This document shows, piece by piece, positions 22,380-34,523 of a stretch of 64,000 nt of DNA. Every line of letters starts with the position of its first letter. The first letter of the stretch is position 1. The notes under the pieces are model-generated. The model ran no database searches. It was not told where the DNA came from and saw nothing but the letters and a program-made list of their open reading frames with translations. The position numbers and the translations under genes were made by a program. The DNA comes from Panicum virgatum (taxonomy: Eukaryota; Streptophyta; Magnoliopsida; Poales; Poaceae), in NCBI RefSeq assembly GCF_016808335.1, contig NC_053150.1:47395607-47459606 (forward strand), read 5' to 3'.

Positions 22380-23000
22380 TAGATTCAGATGAAAATTAAC
22401 ACCTAATTCACTAAAACTTGCACAAAATTTAGGGTTTGGGGGCCGGGGCGGCGGCCCACGGTCGGCGCCATTTTCACCTAATGCAGCTCGAGGCGAGGTC
22501 GGGGCGGTGAGCTCGGGGCGGCGCACGGGCGAGGCGGAGGTCGAGGATGACGACGGCGCAAGCGGCGCGACGGTGGACGACGGGCGCGAGCGGGGAGGAG
22601 GGACGACGGCGGCGCTCGGGGTGGGGGCACGGGGCGGCGGAGATCGGGGACGACGGCACGGTGGGGCGGTGCTCGGGGACGGCGGAGCTCAGGGCGGCGC
22701 TCGGGGACGGCGGATCGAGCTCCGGGCGGCGCTCGGGGACGGCGGATCGAGCAGGAGGCGGTGGGCGCACGGGACGACGGCGGCACGAGCGAGGCGGAGA
22801 TCGAACTTACCAAGTGTTGGAGGAAGGCGGAGGAAAATGAGATATATAGGGTGGGGGTCTTTTTCCCGGGTCGAGGATTCACCCGGGACAAATGGTGATT
22901 TTGGGCGGGCCGGGAAAATTCCCAGCCCGCGGCCCACCTTTAGTCCCGGGTGGATCTACCACCCGGGATAAAAAGGGGCCCGTTTTCCCTCATTCCCGCC
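22380..23000. other. Internal GC-rich block of the CACTA element with subterminal-type repeats
   Basis: Very GC-rich on 22435-22800, giving long frames on all strands without domains. At 22860-22985 are inverted CCCGGGTGGATCTACCACCCGGG-like motifs next to TTTAGTCCCGGGT, similar in style to CACTA subterminal repeats. It is probably the 5' leader/promoter of the TNPA-like gene, or a trace of a second CACTA end. Confidence 0.4.
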
Positions 23001-23603
23001 AAAACTTCTGTTTATTTTTGTTTCTTTTTTACTTCTCTTTTAAAATAGGCTTTCATTTGATAATTTAGTTAAAAAATTATGGTTCCAAAAATTATGGAAC
23101 AAAATTTTTTTGTCTATATATAAACTTGATACATGTAACAAAAATGATTAATTTTCATTCAAGTGATTGGGTCAACGAAATATCTAATTTTTTTGAAATC
23201 ATATTTGTTATTTTGACCATGCAAAAATATATTAGGTGAATAAATTTTTGCAAACTATTGCTTTTCGACAGAAAGTAGATTCTATCACGATAATAACGTT
23301 TAAAAATGAATTTTACATAAAATTAAGCAATTTCATGATATTAATGAGTATTGTGTGAGTTTGTGAGATTGTGTGTGTTAGTGAGAGAGTATAGTGTGTT
23401 AATGTGAATGTAATTTGATGAAATAAATAAAATTAGTTGAGTAATCTATATTATTGTATGAAAATTGTACTTGAGTTTGATAATTAAGTGAAAATTATAA
23501 AAAATAATATATATATATAATACATAAAAGATAATGGTACAGTACATATCTAATAAAAGTATTCGAATTGTCATTACTTTTATATAAAATAATAGAAACT
23601 GAT

Positions 23604-26600
23604 TCAAGTACATGAAAGATTAGGGGTAACAGACTTTCTCTTGACAAATGTCCCTTGATTATGATCACGGCGCAAGTATGGAGCATCATCATTGGCTAGC
23701 AGGATGCGTGGATCAGCATTTACTTCGAAAGGTGGAATGGCAACAAAGTTATTATATTCTTCTGACAAGTCTGTCTTGTCCTCCACTCCAACGATGTTGC
23801 TCTTCCCTGATAGAACTATGTATCGCTTAGCGTCATGATCCTTTTGCTTGTTTATCCCCTTCTTTGGCTTGCTGGACATGTCTTTAATATAAAAAACCTG
23901 AGCGACATCCTGAGTTAGAACAAACGGCTCGTCTCTATATCCAAGATTGTTGAGATCAACTATTGTCATCTCATACTCATCTTTTGTTACCCATCCTCCA
24001 AATAGGTTAACCCATTGGCAACGAAATAGAGGCATCTTGAAATTGGGACCGTAATCCAGCTCCCATATCTCTTTAATATAGCCGTAATATGTGTTCTTTT
24101 TTCAATTATTGTCCATGGTATCCATACGAACACCGCTGTTTTGGTTGGTACTCTTTTTATCTTGGGCTATTATATAAAATGTGTTTCCATTTATCTCGTA
24201 CCCTTGGTATGTTAAGATATTCCAAGATGGTCCCCTAACCAATAAGAACAGTTGTTTACTTATATCCATGTTATGCATTAGATGCTTCTACAACTAGCTG
24301 CCGAAAGTGTTCATGTGCTCACGTGTAATCCATACCTCAGACTTTTCCGGGAATTCGGAGAGCAGAATTTTCTTGTGTTCCTCGATATACGGGTCAACCA
24401 AGGATGATTGTTGAAGAACCGCATAATGCGGTTTCTTGAATGAGAAATCATCTGTGCAGACATAAGATTTCATTCATAATGTACCCTTTTCAGTTAGTCT
24501 CCCCTCATAGCGCGATTCAGGGACCCCAATTGGTTTAAGGTCATTAATAAAGTCAACACAAAAGTCAATGACCTCCTCAGTTCCGTAGGCACTGCCGATG
24601 CTTCCTTCTGGACGAGCTCGATTACGAACACATTTTTTTAGTACCCCCATGAATCTTTCGAATGGGAACATATTGTGTAGAAATACTGGTCCGAGAATAT
24701 CAATCTCTTTCACAAGGTGCACTAGAATATGTGTCGTGATATTGAAGAAAAATGGTGGAAATATCAGCTCAAAGCCAACAAGGCATTGCACCACATCGTT
24801 TTGCAGTATTATCAAATTGTCCGGGTCAATTACCTTCTGAGAAACTGCGTTGAGGAAGGCACATAGCTTCACGATGGTTAACCGGACGTTATTAGACAGA
24901 ATCCCCCGCAGCACAACAGGAAGAATTTCGGTCATAAGCATGTGGCAGTCATGGGATTTGAGATTTGTAAATTTCTTCTCTGCCAAATTTAAGATTCTTT
25001 TTATATTAGATGAGTATTCAAATAGAACATTTATACTGCTCAAGCAGTCAAACATGGTTTCCTTCTCTTCCTTGCTAAGAGTATAGCTGGCAGGATTTAA
25101 GTATTCTCGTCCATTATCTCGCTGTTGTGGATGTAAGTCATCTCGTTCTTTCATACATTGCAATTCTTGACGTGTTTCAACTGTATCTTTTGTCTTTTCG
25201 TAAACTCCTAAGAATGCTATCAGGTTGAAGCAAAGATTCTTCATGAGGTGCATCACATCAATTGCATGACGAACATCTAAGACTTCCCAATAAGGTAGCT
25301 CTCAAAATATAGATTTCTTCTTCCACATGGGCGTCATTTCGTTTTCGTTCGGAACAGGTTGGCTACCAGGTCCCTTTTCAAAAATAACTTCTAGATTTTT
25401 TATCATGTTGAAGACGTCTTTTACCACTACGATGCATCGGTTTTTTTCGGTGGTCCGCTTGTCCTTTGAAATGCTTGCCCTTCTTTCGTACGGCATGCCT
25501 GATGGGAAGAAACCGACGAAGACCCATATATACAATCTTCTTATAGTGAGTCAACCATATATTATCGGTATCGTCTAAACAGTGTGTGCATGCTTTATAT
25601 CCCTTATTCGAATATCCTGACAAGTTACTAAGAGCAGACTAGTCATTGATCGTTACAAACAGCAATGCTCGTAAGTTGAAGTTTTCCTGTTTGTATTCAC
25701 CCCACATCCGTACACCTTCATTGCCCCAGAGCAATAAGTATTCTTCGACCAATGGTCTTAGGTACACATCAATGTCATTTCCGGGCCGCTTTAGCCTCGG
25801 GATAAGCACTGGCATCATGATGAACTTTTGTTTCATGCAGAGTCATGGTGGAAGATTGTACATACAAAGAGTCACAGGCCAAGTACTATGACCACTGCTC
25901 ATCTCACCAAAAGGATTCATGTCATTCGTACTCAAACCGAACCTTATGTTTCTCGCATCCAAATCAAATTCAGGGTACGTTCTATCTATTTTTCTCCACT
26001 GCGACCCATCAGCGGGATGTCTCAACATCGAGTCTTGCTTGTGTTCCTCTTTGTGTCATCACATCAACTTAGCATTATCTTTATTTCTAAACAGACGCTT
26101 CAAACGTGGTATTATAGGCGAATACCACATGATCTTCGCAGGAACTCTCTTCCGGGGAGGCTCCCCCTCGACATCGTCAGGATCATTTTTTCTAATCTTG
26201 TAACGCAATACACTGCATACGGGACATGCATCCAAATTCTCGTACTCGCTTCGGTAGAGGATGCAGTCGTTGGGGCATGCATGTATCTTTTGCACTTCTA
26301 ATCCTAGAGCGCAAACACGTTGTTTGGCTTCATACGTTGCGGTAGTCAATTCGTTATTCTTAGAAAGCATTTTTAAGCAAGTTTGAGTAATTCACCAAAT
26401 CTCTTGTCGGATACACCATTTGTCGCCTTCCATTGCAGCAACTCCAAGGTGGTGCCAAGTTACTTCAATCCATTTTGACAATCTGGGTACAATAACTTAC
26501 GGTGGTCCTCTAACATCTTCTGGAACTTCAACCTCTCCGTTTCACTCTCAGTCTGCCTGCACATTGTGCAATGCCTGCCCCAAATCGTCGCTGGGATCAT

Positions 26601-26952
26601 TTTCTGCTATATCTACTTCGGGCTCTTCCATGAGAATATCGTCATCGAATGCACTGATTCCGGCATTCCCGGGAAAGTGGTCGTCAAAATCTTCTTCTTC
26701 ATTATCTTCCATGGTAACCCCCTGTTCTCCGTGCTTCGTCCAACAAACATACTTCTCCATGAAACCATTTGCGATAATGTGGCTATGTAGGATTCTTGAA
26801 GATGAGTAATCCTTGTTATTATAGCAATGAACACACGGGCAGCACATAAAAACATTCTGGTTGTTTGCCTCAGCTACAGACAAAAAATAATGCAGGTCAT
26901 CAATGAATTCCTTCGGACGTCGGTCAGCATTGTACATCCATTGCCGGTCCAT
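23604..26952 (-). pseudogene. CACTA TNPD-type transposase, broken
   Basis: Starts MDRQWMYNADRRPKEF (26952) with the transposase-associated domain PF13963, including CCPCVHCYN and FMEKYVCWTKHGE. The Transposase_21 region follows: EVQKIHACPNDCILYR (26370-26059), then FGLSTNDMNPFGEMSSGHST and DVMHLMKNLCFNLIAFLGVY (about 25250). DUF4218 is at 25000-24474 (KSHDCHMLMTEILPVVLRG; HNMFPFERFMG). DUF4216 is at 24035-23604 (WVTKDEYEMTIVDL; QDVAQVFYIKD). At least two stops fall between the first two blocks (near 26440 and 26370), and frame changes occur near 25850, 25630, 25300 and 24100. All domains are in family order, so this is a decayed full-length gene. Confidence 0.82.
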
Positions 26953-27201
26953 CTGTATTTTAAAGAAATCGATTTGAATTCTTTACACGTATCGAATAAA
27001 TAAAATATATCAAATCTAAATTAAACTAAATGTAACATAACATATAACATGAATAATTAAAAGATCTGCAATATCCATCATACATCTTAATTAATTAAAA
27101 GGAGTGCTTAATCCATTACAGAACTTAACAAATGAGTACTCAACATGAAACTTAAAAATTCGGACAACAACACATGGGTTTTCAATTCAATCGTCATTGC
27201 G

Positions 27202-27495
27202 TTAGAACGCAGAATGCTCTAACGGATTTCTTGCTGGCACAGAAGAAGATGGCGGAGCTGAAACCTCTGAGTTTGGTGGTGACGAACCGTAACGCCGCAA
27301 TAAATCCTCAAGATCAAACGGAGATTCCTCGCCCCTTGCCATGTATTCTCTATATTCTTTTTCCAAATAACGGAGTGCTGCCCTATGAAAAGCACTAGGT
27401 TTTTTGGACCGACGACCTACTCAAGTTGTCCCCTTCTCTCCAGAAGGATAACGATCACCTCCACCGGCGCCACTCCCTCCAGCTGCTGAAGCCAT
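27202..27495 (-). pseudogene. Small third reading frame of the CACTA element
   Basis: From ATG at 27495 the frame reads MASAAGGSGAGGGDRYPSGE, then after one TGA continues FHRAALRYLEKEYREYMARG and ends NPLEHSAF. It is about 97 codons with one stop near codon 25. It lies between the TNPD start and the 5' terminus, in the same orientation. The helical charged core and Ala/Gly/Ser-rich ends look like a genuine small protein and not junk. Function unknown. It could also be a first exon of the TNPD transcript. Confidence 0.45.
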
Positions 27496-28129
27496 ATTTT
27501 ACTGGAAAATACTTTTATTTTCCACAAAATTATAAATTCTTACTATTACAATGCAAATATTATTTACTATTACAATTACAATGATCAGATTAATAACTCT
27601 CGCAAATAATAATGAAATCATATAAAAATATACAAGTAATCCATCACTATAGTGTGAGCATGAACGAATACATCACTAGAGTGTCAAAATAATCCATTTA
27701 TAATAAAAAATTCTAATATACTCATTTCATTAATTCATTCATGAATACAAAAATCAACTATCCACAATATGGTCATATATATACAAGTACATCATATGAA
27801 GTGTCTACACTCATTCTAAAAAATTCTACAATCCACATACTCATCTAAATCTAAAAGAAAATCACACCTACATATGCAATCTAAATGTCCAAGAAATGAG
27901 CAAGCTACACATTTTCTCTATTTCTAAAGTATAAAATGAGCTATACAAGCCAAGCAAGAAGAGAAAAACAAGCCCCAAACCTTTAGCGTCGATGGATGGA
28001 CAGGAGAATCAAATATCTTCACAAATGTGGTGAAGAAATGAGTAAGAACTCCCCTTTCCCGAACCAAGAACAGCAAGAACAAGTAAGCTGAATGGCTCGG
28101 ACGGGGGGAGAGGGAAGAAGATAAAGGGG

Positions 28130-28381
28130 CCAAGGAGTTTTGTCCCAGTTGGAGCCACCAACCAGGATAAAAGCCTGCGCGGGCCTTTTTGCCCGGTTGG
28201 AGCCACCAACCGGGATAAAAGGACACTTTTTTGTCCTGATTGGTGCTTCCAACTGGGACAAAAGGCCTCTGTCCCCCGCTGGTCCGGCTATTCGTTGGAC
28301 TCGGGACAAAAACCACATATTGTTCCGGACCCAAAAACTATCGGGACAAATAGTCTGGAACAAAAGTCTGTTCTAGTAGTG
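28130..28381 (-). repeat. CACTA subterminal repeats, 5' end
   Basis: At least four copies of a hairpin unit GGTTGGAGCCACCAACCGGG flanked by TTTTGTCCC/GGGATAAAA, ending in TTCTAGTAGTG. The counterpart at the other end lies at about 16734-16780. These are expected binding sites of the element's own DNA-binding protein. Confidence 0.7.
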
Positions 28382-28384
28382 ACG

Positions 28385-30300
28385 GAGTACAACGCCGGAC
28401 CGCGGCGGGCAGAGCCCCGCGGCGTCCCGGGCGGCGGCCCCTCTCCGCTGATGCATGCTTCTCTTCCCTCGCTTGCATGCGCAGCACGACGCCTCGCGCC
28501 CTAGCTCCACGACCGCCGGCCGGCGCCGGCGGCCCTGCTGCCCGTGCCGCGCCAGGCATGCATCTCGTCCCCTGACGTTATCTCATCCTGCACAGATTCA
28601 CGGCCAGCTGATGACCTGTACGCGCATGCACGAGTGCGACCGCGTCGCCTTCACGCTGTCGTGCCCGATGCGTGCCGCCGGCCGGGGGCGGTGGTGGCGC
28701 ACGTTGGTGGTGGGGGCGTGGGCCTAGCCCACGCCGGCACTGGCGCTGGCGCGCACGCGGGGCGCTGCCGGCCGTGGGGGCGCGCGCGGGGCCGGTGATC
28801 CCCGTCGCCGCCCGCGTGTCCGCCGGCGGCCGTCACGAGCGCACCGAACGAAGGTGTCCCGTCTCATAAGCTTTTACCCCACAGTAAAATTAACAGAAAA
28901 TTCACCGTACGCTATCCAAATTTATATACATCTTTTAGGTGTCATTCAAAATTTAGTCATCTCTTCGTTGCTATGAAATTAAGTTTTGTATTCATTAAAT
29001 ACCATTATGATAAAATCCACCGTTAACAGTGACGGATACACCTTCTCTGCGTTCTTGGTCCGGCAGCCGCTCGCCCTTGCCACCGAGCATGTAGTGATCA
29101 GCCCGAGCATGACGACGTGGACATGAGGGGCAAGTTCGGCAGCGCGGCCATGCAAGAACAACCGTGGTGGTCTTGCATTGGCATGACAGTGATGCTGACC
29201 GTGCTGAGGTTTTTACTGGAGGACGGAGACGATAGTAACATGGATTTTAACGGAATGACATGTGGGGAGTGAAAATTTACAATCTGATGGTAACAAAGGT
29301 ATGAGTAAATTTTCGATGGCTCAGAAAAGATAACCACATATTCAGATGCCATTTAATAAGGAATTTTCTCTAAAATTAAACCTACACTGTGTGGCATACA
29401 CCTTTATGATGTATACACAGTAGTTGATGAGTAGTACACAGAACAAACTACACCTCTACAAGTATGAAATCAACATGGTTGCACATAGATCAAAGAAGAA
29501 ATACTCTCCTGTAATCTTAGAATGGCTAGATATATTCTCTCGTGCGTTTTTCTTTCTTTTTTCTTATCTAAATAACCAGCGAGGTCTTGCCCCTGATATT
29601 TTACATTAAAAAACCCCAGACTATACCCACGCGAATACGATGCTCCATTCCCTAGCTACTTTATTATCACCAATCCACCATGTGCTCGTACATGGTCCCC
29701 GGCACGGTACAAGGCCGGTGGGCCGGGGATAAGTTTGCACCGGTGGCTACAGTGCCGTATGACGCGGGCCTGGGCTCTCGCGGCGGCACAGCGCGCAGAT
29801 CTGCTTGCGCGGTTAAGGAGACGGATCGGGCGGGCCGGGGCCCAAAGAGGCGTGCGCTACAGGCCCCCACGGACTGTTCATGGGCCCTTCAGGGCTCTCA
29901 GTGCGTCCTGACGCCTTTCTATCGTCTCTTGGGCTAGCTGCTGCTGCCTACCAGGAGGGCCCACTAGCGTCGCAGCCCGCCCGCTAGCTGCGTCGTCGTC
30001 TTCCTCGCTCTCATCATCATCTCACGAGTCATGGCCCCGCCCTCTCTGTGGCAGCTGGCCGCTGCATCTGCTGGTGCCTGGTGGACGTCACGAACACGCC
30101 CAAAAGGAGATTTTGTTCCCCGGCCGCTGGATTCGCTCAGGGCCCCTGGTGGCCTGCAAGGCTGCAACAAAAGCAAGCTGAGCGTGAGCCTGCCTGAGCT
30201 CTCGCTCCTTCGGTCGGCCCGGTCCCCTCGCGTGACGTGCGCGGCGCGGGCACTGCCACCAAAGTTCGAAGCCCATGGCGGCATGGAGGAATCATTGGAT
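28385..30300. other. No gene recognised
   Basis: GC-rich at 28385-28860, AT-rich at 28870-29640, GC-rich again at 29690-30290. Several frames of 60-106 codons exist in all phases of the GC-rich parts and overlap each other, which points to composition and not coding. No domain is seen. Confidence 0.4.
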
Positions 30301-30310
30301 TCGTCACCAA

Positions 30311-30510
30311 CATTCGTTGTGTTCGTTTAACTTATCAGCTAACCAACCAGTAATACTGTTTTCTCATACTAAATCAGCATTAGCCACCAGCTACTAGCCA
30401 ATCAGCAGTACTGTTCTCTCATAATAAGTCAGCACCAGCCAAGTGAACACAGCGAAATTATAGAACAAATCAGCACCAGCCAAGCGAACACAGCGAAATT
30501 GTAACCATGT
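30311..30510. mobile_element. hAT-like MITE remnant
   Basis: The left part is TTGTGTTCGTTTAACTTATC. The right part has two direct copies of AGTCAGCACCAGCCAAGTGA-type sequence ending GAACACAGCGAAAT. The form GTTCG...TGGCTG...CAGCCA...CGAAC is a widespread grass MITE. Borders are uncertain because of the right-end duplication. Confidence 0.4.
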
Positions 30511-30949
30511 TGGCTACAATATATTCCCGCTATGGAGGAGGCTTGCATTGCAACAGTCCCTGCAGCAAGAATCTGTACGTCTTTCCTGCTTGATTATTAT
30601 TGATTCGTCACCTGCCGAGTGCTAAGCGAGCTTAATAACGAGGAAATGTTTTTTTTGAGGGAATAATAACGAGGAAAGTGTGTAGAGCAGTTTGGAATCA
30701 ATCGTCGGAAATGCAGAATGCTTCGTCAGCCTCAGGCCCAAACGATTTTTTTTTGAAATAAAACCGAACGAAAATTTTATATGTTCTTTTTTTTAGTGGA
30801 CGATTTTTTTTTAGGATGAGGACGAAAATGTTATCTGTTCTGTGCGGCCCATGCGAGGACACTATCCACGTCAACGCGGGCCGCAACTAGATGGGCCAAG
30901 CCTAGGCCAATCCTTCGTTTTGGGCTCATTTTAAGCCCGCGGGAAATCA

Positions 30950-31360
30950 CGGTTTTTTTATTTTTTATTTTCGTTTTTTACAAAAATATATATTTGATTT
31001 GGAAATTTACAGGAATATACCCCGGCCGCCCCGCTGCCTGGCGGCCGGGAGCTGGCCGCCGGCAGCGGGGCGGCAGGAGCATTTCTGAAAAAAATTTCAC
31101 GGAGAAAATTGCGCCCGGCTCTCATTTGCATCACTAAAATTTCATCACTATATAAGGGTTGGCTGGTCCCCCCACCTCTCATTTGCATCACTAAAATTTC
31201 AGAAACCAAGAAAAAAGAGGGAGGGAGCGAGAGAGGCGAAGCCCTGCTGGATTTTCGAGCCAGCGACTGCAGGTAACCAAAATTCTTCTACGCTTTACAA
31301 ATAGATTATGTTGTAATTATTTTTGTTGAAACAGTAGATTAGCAATCAATTTAATATCAT
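30950..31360 (+). repeat. MULE left TIR
   Basis: Matches the inverse of 35370-35863. It contains GGCCGCC/GGCGGCC-rich palindromes, a TATA box, a duplicated CTCTCATTTGCATCACTAAA motif, and the splice-donor context GACTGCAG|GTAACC (about 31270). The TIR therefore supplies promoter, leader exon and the start of a 5' UTR intron. Confidence 0.8.
31149..31156 (+). promoter_or_regulatory. TATA box in left TIR
   Basis: TATATAAG, about 230 bp before the first possible transposase ATG. The mirrored right TIR has the same box facing the other way. Confidence 0.6.
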
Positions 31361-31376
31361 GATTGTGTGTCCAAAT

Positions 31377-34014
31377 ATGTCGATCAAGTTTCGTTTTCAA
31401 ATTCATTATGGTGACTACTATATTTCTCATGATGCGTATGGAGTAGATCTATCAGCTTTTGAACGAAGAGAGTGCGGAATTGATAAACCCTTATAGAGGA
31501 GTTTTGGTTCCATACGCAAATGGCTTCACGAGATATTCAATGTGAATCCAAAGACTCATTTCCTAACCATTCAGACTGTGACGAATTGGGGAACTGAAGG
31601 GGATTTTTAGGAGTTGATGCTTATAGCAAACACCGAAGAATGACGGACTTACATGCAAGCAGCTCTTGACCGCGGGTGGCCTCTTGCAATGCTAATTCAG
31701 ATTCACCAGAAGACAGCCCATTTCGGTGAAGGGTCAACAAGTACATCATCTCATATGAACCAAGCAGTGGATCAAGAAAATAAAGATCAGAACATGCATG
31801 TCACAGAACCTGAGCCGCAAGATATAGCTGATCAGGTAGGAGAAAAAGAAGATCAGAACGTGCATGTCATTCAACCTGAGCCGCAAGGTTTAGCTGATGA
31901 GGGGGAGCGGATACCTGGAATAGTAGAAGCTGTACAGAATGAAGACCAGAAGGCTCGAATGATGGAAGAATGTGGGGACTCTTCAGACGATGAGGACTAC
32001 TCGTTGCTAGGTGAATGGCGAGACAAGGGTTTTGGAAATCCAGTGATACAGGATATTAGGAGTAATGAGTACGAATACAGAGAGAATGAGGTTGTGCAGG
32101 GGGCAAAGTATCCTAACATTGAAGCTGTGAAAGATGCTGTGAAGATTTGGGCTATATCATTGAGGAAGGAATTCAGAGTTGTGAAGTCTAGCAACAAAGA
32201 ATATGAGGTAAAGTGTGTCAATGGCGATTGTACGTGGCGAGTACATGCCTACAAGGGCAAGTACAAGACACACTGGAAGTGTTCAATTGTTACACCACAT
32301 ACATGTAGATTAATTGCTGTTGCGCAAACTCACCGTAACATCACATCCACTTTCGTGGCCAAGAAGATGTATGAGGTGATTCTGGACAAAATTGATTATG
32401 AGCCAAAATTGATAATTCGACCGTTTTCAATACAAAATCAGCTATGCAAAGGCTTGGCGGGCAAAACAAAAGGTGTTTGAGATGAGATTCGGCACATATG
32501 AGGCATCATATGATAACATGCCTCACATGCTGTAAGCAATTGTGCAGAGAAATCCTGGAAGCGCGGCTGATACCTACATTGTACCGAGTTTAGATGGGGG
32601 ACTTGGGTTTCTATTTCGTGCTTTCTTCTGCCTTGGTGCATGTGTGAGGGCATTTATGTATTGTCTTACTGTTCTATGTATTGACGGCACATTCTTGACA
32701 TGGAGATATAAGGGGACAATACTGATAGCGATTAGAGTTGATTGCAACAAGCAGGTGGTTCCCATCGCCTTTGCTTTTGTTGAGAATGAGAACACATAGA
32801 GCTGGTACTGGTTCCTTGAACGTGTGCAGATTCACGTTGTTGCTGGAAGGCCTGATGTTTGCCTCATCAGTGATAGACATGCAGATCTTCTAGCAGCAAT
32901 AAGGCAACTACATAAAGGAAGTTGAGGACAACCTCCTCTATGGCCAGATGTTGTGAGTAGGTGGTGCATAAAGCATATGGGTGCAAACATTTATGAGCGC
33001 TTCAAGAATAAGGAACTTATAAATTTTTTCAAGAGGTTGTGCACTCAAAATCAGCAGCGGAATTTTGATGCATTGTGGCAGGTGCTAGATAACATGTGCG
33101 CCGAGCTGCTAAAGGAACAGGCCTCAACCTCCAGCCGGAGACGTTCCGGCAGCGGACCTTTCACACAGTGAATTAAGGATGCACCTAAGGAGAAGTGGTC
33201 AATTCTATACAACACTGGTGGTCGTCAATATGGGATCGAGACAACCAACCACGCAGAGTGTTACAATATGGTAATGCGTCATATTCGTGGATTTTCTCTT
33301 GTTGGCATAGTTGAGTTCATCATGTATGGATGCACAAGGTACTTCAAAGAGCGGTACCAGGCAGCTGCTGTCTTACTTAATGATCCAGTAGTGATTTTTT
33401 GTAATAGGGTCACTAACTACATGAAAGAAAAGATTAAAAAGGCTCAATATCACAGAGTGGTTTCCATGGGTAAAACGGATCAAAGGTTTGAGGTTTAATG
33501 CAAGGACAGGACAGAACAGGGTGTCCGCAGATAAAGGGTCGTTCAGGATTGCTTGATAACGCCGGAAGGCAAGGTTTTTTGCAGATGCAAGAAGCCACAA
33601 TTTCTTTAGTTACCATGCTCCCATGTTATTGCGGCATGTTCAGAATCTGGGTTGGATCCTGGGGTTTTTGTTTCACAATATTACAGAAAAGAAACCGCTG
33701 TGCACACTTGGGGCCATGAGATATATGGCATAGACAGTCTTGGATCATTCACTACACCAAATATCTCTCCAATGTACATTCCCAATCCAGATGCTAGGAG
33801 AGGGGTAGGTCGACGGCACACACTTCGTATCCGTAACGGAATGGATGAGTTTGAGGCAGGAAAGAAGAAAAAACGATGCAACCTGTGTGGAGCAGATGGT
33901 CACACTTACAAGAAGTGCCCTAAAATACAAGAAGATAATGCTGGTGCGGAGGTTAGACCTTCTGGCAATCCCACCGATGGATTGCCTCCGGATTTTGGAG
34001 CCCGTCGCGTCTAG
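31377..34014 (+). pseudogene. MuDR-family transposase, broken by stops and frameshifts
   Basis: Begins MSIKFRFQIHYGDYY. The MuDR DNA-binding domain is at about 32080-32330 (CVNGDCTWRVHAYKG). The MULE transposase domain follows with the DDE residues visible: D in LCIDGTFLTWRYKG (about 32680), D in LISDRHADLLAAI (about 32868) and E in TTNHAECYNM (about 33255). A SWIM zinc finger (FCRCKK...PCSHVIAAC, about 33580-33640) and a zinc knuckle CNLCGADGHTYKKC (33880-33920) close the protein. Damage includes stops at 31494, about 31608 and about 31638, a frameshift near 32450, stops near 32533, 32797, 32923, 33169 and 33496, and a further stop inside the SWIM finger. The catalytic residues survive, but the protein cannot be made as one chain. 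Confidence 0.87.
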
Positions 34015-34523
34015 ATTTCGTTATGTGTGCATATGTATTTGAACCAGATGTATGTATATGTATTCCGACCTGTATGTGATAATTATATTTCGTTATGTAT
34101 GGATATGTATTTGCATCAGATTATAGCATGTAATATTATGAAGGTATTTGTGTAGTAAAATTTCTTGGTTGCAGTTCTAAATGTGTAGGTTGGTTCAATT
34201 AGATTGCTCACTGAATGTAGTGTACTGAAAATAGAAGTGTAGTTTCGAATCATAAATTTTCGGTTTGCAATACAGTTTTATAAACAATGCTACGATTACA
34301 AAGCAGAGGCTTAAGTCGTTCGTACTACTAGGTACTTGAACAATGAAAAGCATGGCATGTGCAACACGATAACCTCGTGTTGTGAGTAAACCTAACATGC
34401 TTTAGTAAATGTAAAATGCCGGGATTACATGGTGATGCTTTACTGAGTGCACCGGGGATATTTTCCCTTCCTAATAGCTTCAGACCCTGCTTCCTTAGCA
34501 CGGCGGGCCCTCTCTCGCTTCCT

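Larger units (their letters stand above)
16655..28381 (-). mobile_element. CACTA (En/Spm) transposon, 11.7 kb
   Basis: The minus-strand 5' terminus is CACTACTAGAACAGAC (28381 downward). The opposite end reads CTCTACTACACTG from 16655, a two-mismatch version of CACTACTAGA. Both flanks have ACG (16652-16654 and 28382-28384), a 3-bp TSD as expected. Subterminal GGTTGG...CCAACCGGGACAAAA repeats occur at both ends. It encodes, on the minus strand, a TNPD-type transposase, a small frame, and a TNPA/ULP1 gene, all damaged. It contains a nested solo LTR (16957-18050). Confidence 0.8.

Noticed and set aside
22474..22971. Proline/arginine- and glycine-rich frames in the CACTA interior
   Set aside because: All phases are open because of very high GC; no conserved features.
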